A stretch of 64,000 nt of DNA, taken from assembly GCA_963513935.1 (NCBI GenBank), contig OY740774.1, forward strand, positions 22,463,949 to 22,527,948, read 5' to 3'. Both the position numbers and the translations under genes were made by a program. The DNA is from Aphrophora alni (lineage: Eukaryota; Arthropoda; Insecta; Hemiptera; Aphrophoridae). Position 1 is the stretch's first letter. The number at the start of each line of letters is the position of its first letter. Below are positions 10,931 to 64,000 of this stretch, piece by piece. Below the pieces are notes generated by a model. The model made no database searches and was not told the DNA's origin. It saw nothing but the letters and a program-made list of their open reading frames with translations.

Positions 10931-12621
10931 GGTTAGAGAGTTCTCTAGATTTTGTGACCCATTGTTGAGACAGTTTCCTTATTCTTAGTTCTGAGAGGTT
11001 TCATTTTGGAGGGAGTGATTTTATAATTTTCGTAGTGAAGAAGTCATCAAAGTGGCAACATTGTGGATTGCTGTGATGTAAAGTTGGTTCTCGATATCCA
11101 TGATTTTTACATCATGTCTGTGGTTAACCCAATATATTGAGTTGAGCAAAGGTAGTTGATAATAAATTGAGTAGTTGGTGGATAACATTTTTTGTGGTAC
11201 ATATATGATGACGTTAATTTTAAATTCTTTTTTACTGGAGGAACTATTGAAGTTGTTGGAAGGAAGATGTATTTTGCATTTTGACTTATTGCTTGGATAA
11301 TTTTATTATGAAAGATTTTATTATTTTTGACAAATTTAATAATATAGCTTTCATAAGGTGCTTTCTGTTAAACTTGTTAGAATGTGGTTAACTTCATATT
11401 GGAAGGTTTTCGGGCTAGAAATAATGTTTCAGGAATATTACTGGATCTAAGCAAGGCATTTGACATTCTGAATCATGAAATTTTAATTGAAAAACTTAGT
11501 TATTATGGTATAAGAAATTGTGTTTGCTTGAATCTTATATTACTGATGGTTAAAATAATGGAACAGAGATCAGATTTGTCAAGGGTATTGAGTGGGGTGC
11601 CACAGTTCTTGAGCCATTTCTGTTTGTCGTCTTTGTTAATGATCTACCTTCTTTTATTCCTACTAAAAGTATACTATATGCAGATAACACCACTTTCTGT
11701 TTTGCTAACAATGATCCAATTCAAATTGAGAGGATGATTTGATCGATTGATCTCTGGTTTGAAATAAAACGATTACTTGTAAATAAAGAAAAATCTGAAC
11801 AAACATTTTGTTTAGTTTTAGGTAAAATTGGAAATAAGGATGTAAAGCTTTTAGACATATACTTTGATTCTGAACTTATTTGGAAGTGACTTTCTGAGCT
11901 GTATTTAGGTGTTTAGCTCGAGTTGTTTATTTTTTAAGAAAATTGAAAACATCTACAATATTGAAAAATGAAAATATATCCTTTGATTTGTAAATGTATA
12001 TTATGGGTTTTTCAATTCTCATATGCTGTATGGTTATGGGGCAACTTACCGAGATCCAAAAGCATTTTTATATGGCAAAGAAAGACAATCAGAGTTATTA
12101 AGGGTGTCTAATTTGGAATCTTGTTTCATTGAACTGAAAATATTAACATTACCTAGTTTATGTATTATACATTTTCCCCCCTATGTTTGAGAGCATCTAA
12201 ATGATTTTAGTCTCATGAGTTGTACATATTATCATAATAGAAGGAACAGAAATCATATCGATAGTCAATTTTGTAGAATTAGAAAAACAGAAAATAATTT
12301 TAGGAATAAGGGTGTAATTTTTTTTGAACAGATTGTCACCAGAGGTAAGAAATGTTTCTATCAAGCATTTTAAATGTGTTCTGGTAAATTAGCTTAAAGA
12401 GAAAGCTTTATATATTCGAGAGTCTAGAGGATGGGATTTAACTAATGTTAAGGAAATACAATTTTAAAATTATATGTTGCATGATACTTTGTATTAATTG
12501 TATATGTAACATTGTGCTACATGTTATTTTTCAAATCTTTCTTATATTAAATTTGTATGACAATGTCGATTGTTGTATACTGTATATAGCTTAAAGACAG
12601 TATATAAATAAGTTGCATTAA
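10931..12621 (+). mobile_element. LINE (Jockey-type) fragment, reverse transcriptase to 3' end
   Basis: Frames around 11390-11740 give RT motifs: G-I-L-L-D-L-S-K-A-F-D, then a degenerate G-V-P-Q, then F-V-N-D-L-P and Y-A-D-N in another frame. The catalytic Y-A-D-D is thus mutated. Later frames (about 11830-12470) show pieces typical of the Jockey RT tail, such as S-H-M-L-Y-G, I-F-I-W-Q and H-N-R-R-N-R-N-H. The last part is an untranslated tail ending in TATAAATAA. The 10931-11380 stretch is not clearly alignable and upstream RT motifs are missing, so there was internal loss. Several stops and frameshifts make it dead. Confidence 0.7.
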
Positions 12622-12654
12622 TTTTCAATGTTTAATATTATGTTTGTTATTCAG

Positions 12655-60405
<47,751 letters not shown>

Positions 60406-60630
60406 AAAGAAGATGTTATCAGTTGATATAATTATGTTTTAAGTTGACGTGTCAGGGTTTTCACACTTATCCTCAAAGTATAATCAAAATTGTAAACTAA
60501 TCATTCTTAAGCACAAGTACACTCTTTACTAATTGTGACAGTTGCTTGAATAGAGCACAGACTCAGATTGTGATTTTCTGATTTTTAATATTGATTTATC
60601 AGATCAGAGTGCACACTTTCTGAAGTTAAA

Positions 60631-60636
60631 AATAAA
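60631..60636 (+). promoter_or_regulatory. Candidate Ice2 poly(A) signal
   Basis: First AATAAA after the Ice2 stop codon, 226 bp downstream, followed within 50 bp by T- and GT-rich sequence. This gives a short 3' UTR of about 250 bp. Confidence 0.5.
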
Positions 60637-60828
60637 TCCTGGTAGAATCACCAATGTTCTATGTTTTATTAACCAAATTAATGTTTGTGGATATATCTCA
60701 TATTTGCAAGATTTAACTTTTTATGACCATGGTCCAATATATCAAATTCAGGTAGTAATTCCAAAAATATTAGTGTTTATATATAACTTAAATGTGTTTT
60801 GACTTACTAAATTAAAGAAAACACAATT

Positions 60829-60990
60829 TTCAATAACAAATCAGCAACAAGATGACGTTTCAATGACCAAGTCGTCATCTTCAGTCGTTACATGTATGCA
60901 AACCTTCTTGGCACAAATCAACAGCTGAAGATGGTGACTTGGTCATTGAAACGCCGTTCTTATTGCTAAGTTTTTATTGTGAGAAACTGT
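60829..60990. repeat. Inverted repeat related to the satellite monomer
   Basis: The left arm (60829-60885) contains CGTTTCAATGACCAAGTCGT then CATCTTCAG. The right arm (about 60930-60990) is its inverse: CTGAAGATGGTGACTTGGTC then ATTGAAACG, continuing TTCTTATTGCTAAG against CTTAGCAATAAGAA-like sequence of the other arm. The right arm shares the pattern CTGA-R-GATG-R-TGACTT-R-G-Y-C-R-TTGAAA with the 81-bp satellite. Confidence 0.75.
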
Positions 60991-61240
60991 TGTTTTTTCA
61001 TTTGGTGGTTAAAATTTCCACAAGTGTTGCTCCTTTCAAGTGAATATGTTTTAATTTATCTGTAAAACCAATAGAAGAATAACAATAATACATAACTAAA
61101 ACAAATGTCAGGCTACAAACAAAATTATTCATTTAACAAAGGAAAAACGAATTTTATATATTATTATTTTTTCCTTTTATTTTTCATTGATGATGTGAAA
61201 CTTAATTATTTTAAGCTTAGAATTATGTTAATAATTAACA

Positions 61241-61464
61241 TAAAAATATTTTAAATGTACAGTACAAGTTATATTTTTTGTATGAAAAATTAATTTTAGA
61301 TTGCAAACTATGATAAAATGTTTTTACCATAATTATTATTATTATTATTTTTACCATATTGTTACATAATAATTATGGTAAAAACATTTTATCATAGTTC
61401 GCAATGTAAAATTAATTTTTCGTACAAAAAATATAACTTGTACTGTACATTTAAAATATTTTTA
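61241..61464. repeat. 224-bp near-perfect hairpin
   Basis: Arms 61241-61337 and 61368-61464 are almost perfect reverse complements (TAAAAATATTTTAAATGTAC at the outer left; inner ACCATAATTATT against AATAATTATGGT). The 30-bp loop is AT-rich. It could be a MITE or a replication-derived inverted duplication. Confidence 0.85.
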
Positions 61465-61849
61465 CATAAACAAAGGTATATATACATATTCATACTTTGG
61501 TGGAATATTTTCATATTATAATATTATCCATTAGATAAGGAAATTTATCAAAACAAATTCATGTAAAAATGTTGGGTAGAAAAAAAATTATAACAATTTG
61601 TGTAAAATGGTAGAAATTGGCTGGTCTTTATCACACTAACTTGTGTTAAACAGTTTTTAAAGGGGTTAAAACAAATATATACAAACTGTATTGTAAGAGG
61701 TTAGTTTTTTAAGTAATGTCTATTTTGGAAAAGGAACATTCTAAAAGATAAAAAATTATTTATTATATTGTTTTCTTTTCCTTATTGTTTAAAGCCAAAC
61801 AAACTCTCTATAACTATCGCCTTATAAAAAAAGAAACAAGTATTAAAAA

Positions 61850-62165
61850 AAAAACTATTCCCTAGCTCTGGATAGGGAAAGAACTATCAAATTTAAGTTT
61901 TCTTTCTCATTATATCGGTCACTGTTATATCCATGTTCAATTCCTGTATTTCATAAAGTGTTGCCAAGTTTCAGTTCTTGGTTTATAAATTACAGTTTCC
62001 ATTAGCCTCAAGTCTGTAAGTAACGCCTCTCTTTTTATAAAGATATCCAAAGGAGGCATATCGAGTATCATTTCTATGACTGCTGTAGGGCAGCTTCATA
62101 TAACACTCCTAATACGAAGGTACACTAGCCATTGCAGCTTATTTAAGGCTTGTTAGGAATCAACG
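61850..62165 (-). mobile_element. R1-type LINE relic, C-terminal region
   Basis: The minus strand reads A-L-N-K-L-Q-W-L-V-Y-L-R-I, a stop, P-T-A-V-I-E-M-I-L-D-M-P-P-L-D-I-F-I-K-R-E-A, matching the R1-clade region L-x-x-x-Q-R-x-x-x-L and P-T-x-A-L-E-x-L-x-x-x-P-P-L. It lies upstream on the minus strand of the RT relic at 59.5 kb, so the two are separate insertions: protein order would otherwise be reversed. Confidence 0.6.
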
Positions 62166-64000
62166 ATTTTTGTTATCAGTTTCAAGAAATATTAACAAAT
62201 GAGCTAAGCCATTTCTTCTAGTAAGCTAAGCTAACAATTTAAAAATATTAATTACAACATTAATGAAATGGAATACAAAAAGTGTTGATAACAAGAGAGG
62301 GATGCTTAGTCCTCAAAGGATTAATTTATATAAGCAGTTAGTTCAAAATTAATTTCTGTTGCTCATATTGTATCAGATTTGTAAATGTTTTGTTTTTTAG
62401 AGTGATGCATGTAAAAAAAAAATGTCTACTTCAACATTATTTCAATCAAAATGGTGTAAATGTGTTCCTAAGAGTTCAAAATGTTTAGAAGCATAAAGAC
62501 TTTTTAAATAATTGATTTTTACAATTCTCAAAAAAAGATTATTTTAATTTGTTAATTGATTTTAAGGGCGCCAGTCTATAAGTAAGTACAGACACTTAAA
62601 AAAAAACCCAGGATCATAAATGCTGCAGGAAAATGTACTTATATTATGAAAAATTACAGGTTTTCTGAAATACATACATAATATGAAATAGCCTTAAATT
62701 CTAATATGAAATATTAAAAATTCTTAGATCTATAAAAATGTTAAAATTGTTTTATAACTTCAAAACGCAATCTCTCTGATTGTTTACTTTCTGTTAGTAC
62801 AGAAAGTTTATACTAGAATGTTTTCCACAAATCGTGGCTGGTAGTCATAAATTGAAAAAATGAAGTTCTTTAATTTAAAATGTTTCCATGATAATATATT
62901 ATAATGTAACCATGACCTAGGCATCTATACCAAAATGTTGGTAATACAACTGACTTTAAGCAAATACAACATAAAAACTGTTTTGTTCTGATATTGCTCA
63001 TAACTCAACGCATTGCTCTAGTGGAATTGCAGTACCATTCAGGTAAATGAGAAGTTCTGAAGCTAGCGAGAGAGCCAAACATGACTTCTCTTGCCACGAG
63101 GTGATGAGCAAGTAACTATCCAAAAACCTTTACTGATCCCCTCCAATAATGATTGGGGACCAATTTTACCTTCAAGTTTCGATGAAAATTCAAAGCTATT
63201 TGAGTATTTTTATTTATTTATTTTTGCAAAGAACTTTTACAATTTATAATTTATAGTCGATGAAACTAATAAATTTGCTAAACAACACCAAGCCATTCTT
63301 AGAAGTATATTTTCTAAGTGGAATACCTCACAGTGTAGTACCTCAGTTAAAGACATTCCCAAGTTATTCTGAACATGAGCCAATATTCCCTGCCTAACAT
63401 AAAAGATTATTTTTCACTAATATGGGTCAGTAGAATGCTTTTTTTATTATTTTTATTGGTGTTTTAACAGAGATGATTTTATGTTTAAAAACTTCTGTAT
63501 CAGGTGACCATGTCAGTAAACAATATTGTTCCATAATATCTCCTTTGTAATTAATTATAAGCCAAACTGAAAAAAAAAGTAAACAAACAAATATTTGATA
63601 AAATTTGTCTGGTTATAGGCTTCAAAAAATAGTTTTCAATCTAAAAATGTACATTTCACTGTACAAATTTGTTTACACGAACATATGAATAAATATGTCT
63701 GATATACTACTAAAAGGTATACTAAAAATCAAAAGGTTAGGTTCTGATAATTGAACAAACCATTTAGAACCAACCAACTTCCAGATGTTTTTGGAAAGGA
63801 AAAAAAAAACATATTTTTTTTATAACCAGAAAGATGTATTAAGTCGACCTTTAACATAATCCTCAACTGATCATTCTCCATGGTTTATAGTCATTATTTT
63901 TTATAAGAAAGAAAGGTATTTTTCTTGGGGATATGTAAAAGGATGACTTATAAAAACTAAACTGTAATATGTATCTACAAAGTGGCCAAGAATTGACTGA

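Larger units (their letters stand above)
60406..64000. other. 3' flank of Ice2, unassigned apart from listed elements
   Basis: AT-rich flank. It contains the inverted repeats at 60829-60990 and 61241-61464 and the LINE relic at 61850-62165. From 62170 to the window end I see no gene, RNA or element signature. Confidence 0.55.

Overview
This is AT-rich eukaryotic nuclear DNA, most likely from an arthropod and probably an insect. It has one long spliced gene with GT-AG introns, many decayed LINE, piggyBac, Tigger, hAT and LTR elements, several microsatellites and a 15.6 kb satellite array. There is no prokaryotic gene structure. The TE mix would suit a hemipteran, but that is only an inference.

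The host gene is Ice2 (NARG2), a subunit of the little elongation complex, on the + strand. Nine exons between 12655 and 60405 join in phase to encode the last 424 residues of the protein. The 5' exons lie left of the window. The introns total about 46.5 kb for 1.28 kb of coding sequence and hold nearly all the repeats.

Layout. 1-12621 is a nested transposon complex. A Jockey-type LINE on the + strand occupies 1-29, 9601-9760 and 10931-12621. It is split by a minus-strand LTR element at 30-9600 (LTR-internal-LTR-internal-LTR, ATAA target duplication, initiator-Met-tRNA primer site, G-rich polypurine tract) and by a piggyBac-like element at 9765-10926 (TTAA duplication). The LINE ends about 34 bp before the first visible Ice2 exon. 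12806-27500 holds three introns with microsatellites, a foldback MITE and minus-strand TE fragments. 28150-43719 is a satellite of about 192 monomers of 81 bp (27 codons) with higher-order repeats, wholly inside the 17.5 kb intron 4. 43720-51057 carries a (TG)n tract, a hAT fragment, a small exon, a decayed + strand LINE of 4.6 kb and a minus-strand LINE piece. 51058-60405 holds the last four exons, with a Tigger MITE 24 bp after one splice donor. 60406-64000 is 3' flank with two inverted repeats and an R1-like LINE fragment.

The most unusual signal is in the satellite monomer. On the gene's sense strand it carries an ordered set of elements resembling a type I hammerhead ribozyme core (CTGAGGA, helix, GAAA, short loop, GGTC), with a plausible stem I between the two ends. 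A related dispersed inverted repeat at about 60.83-60.99 kb could be its source. This is a hypothesis: stem II is imperfect, with an extra T next to the core.
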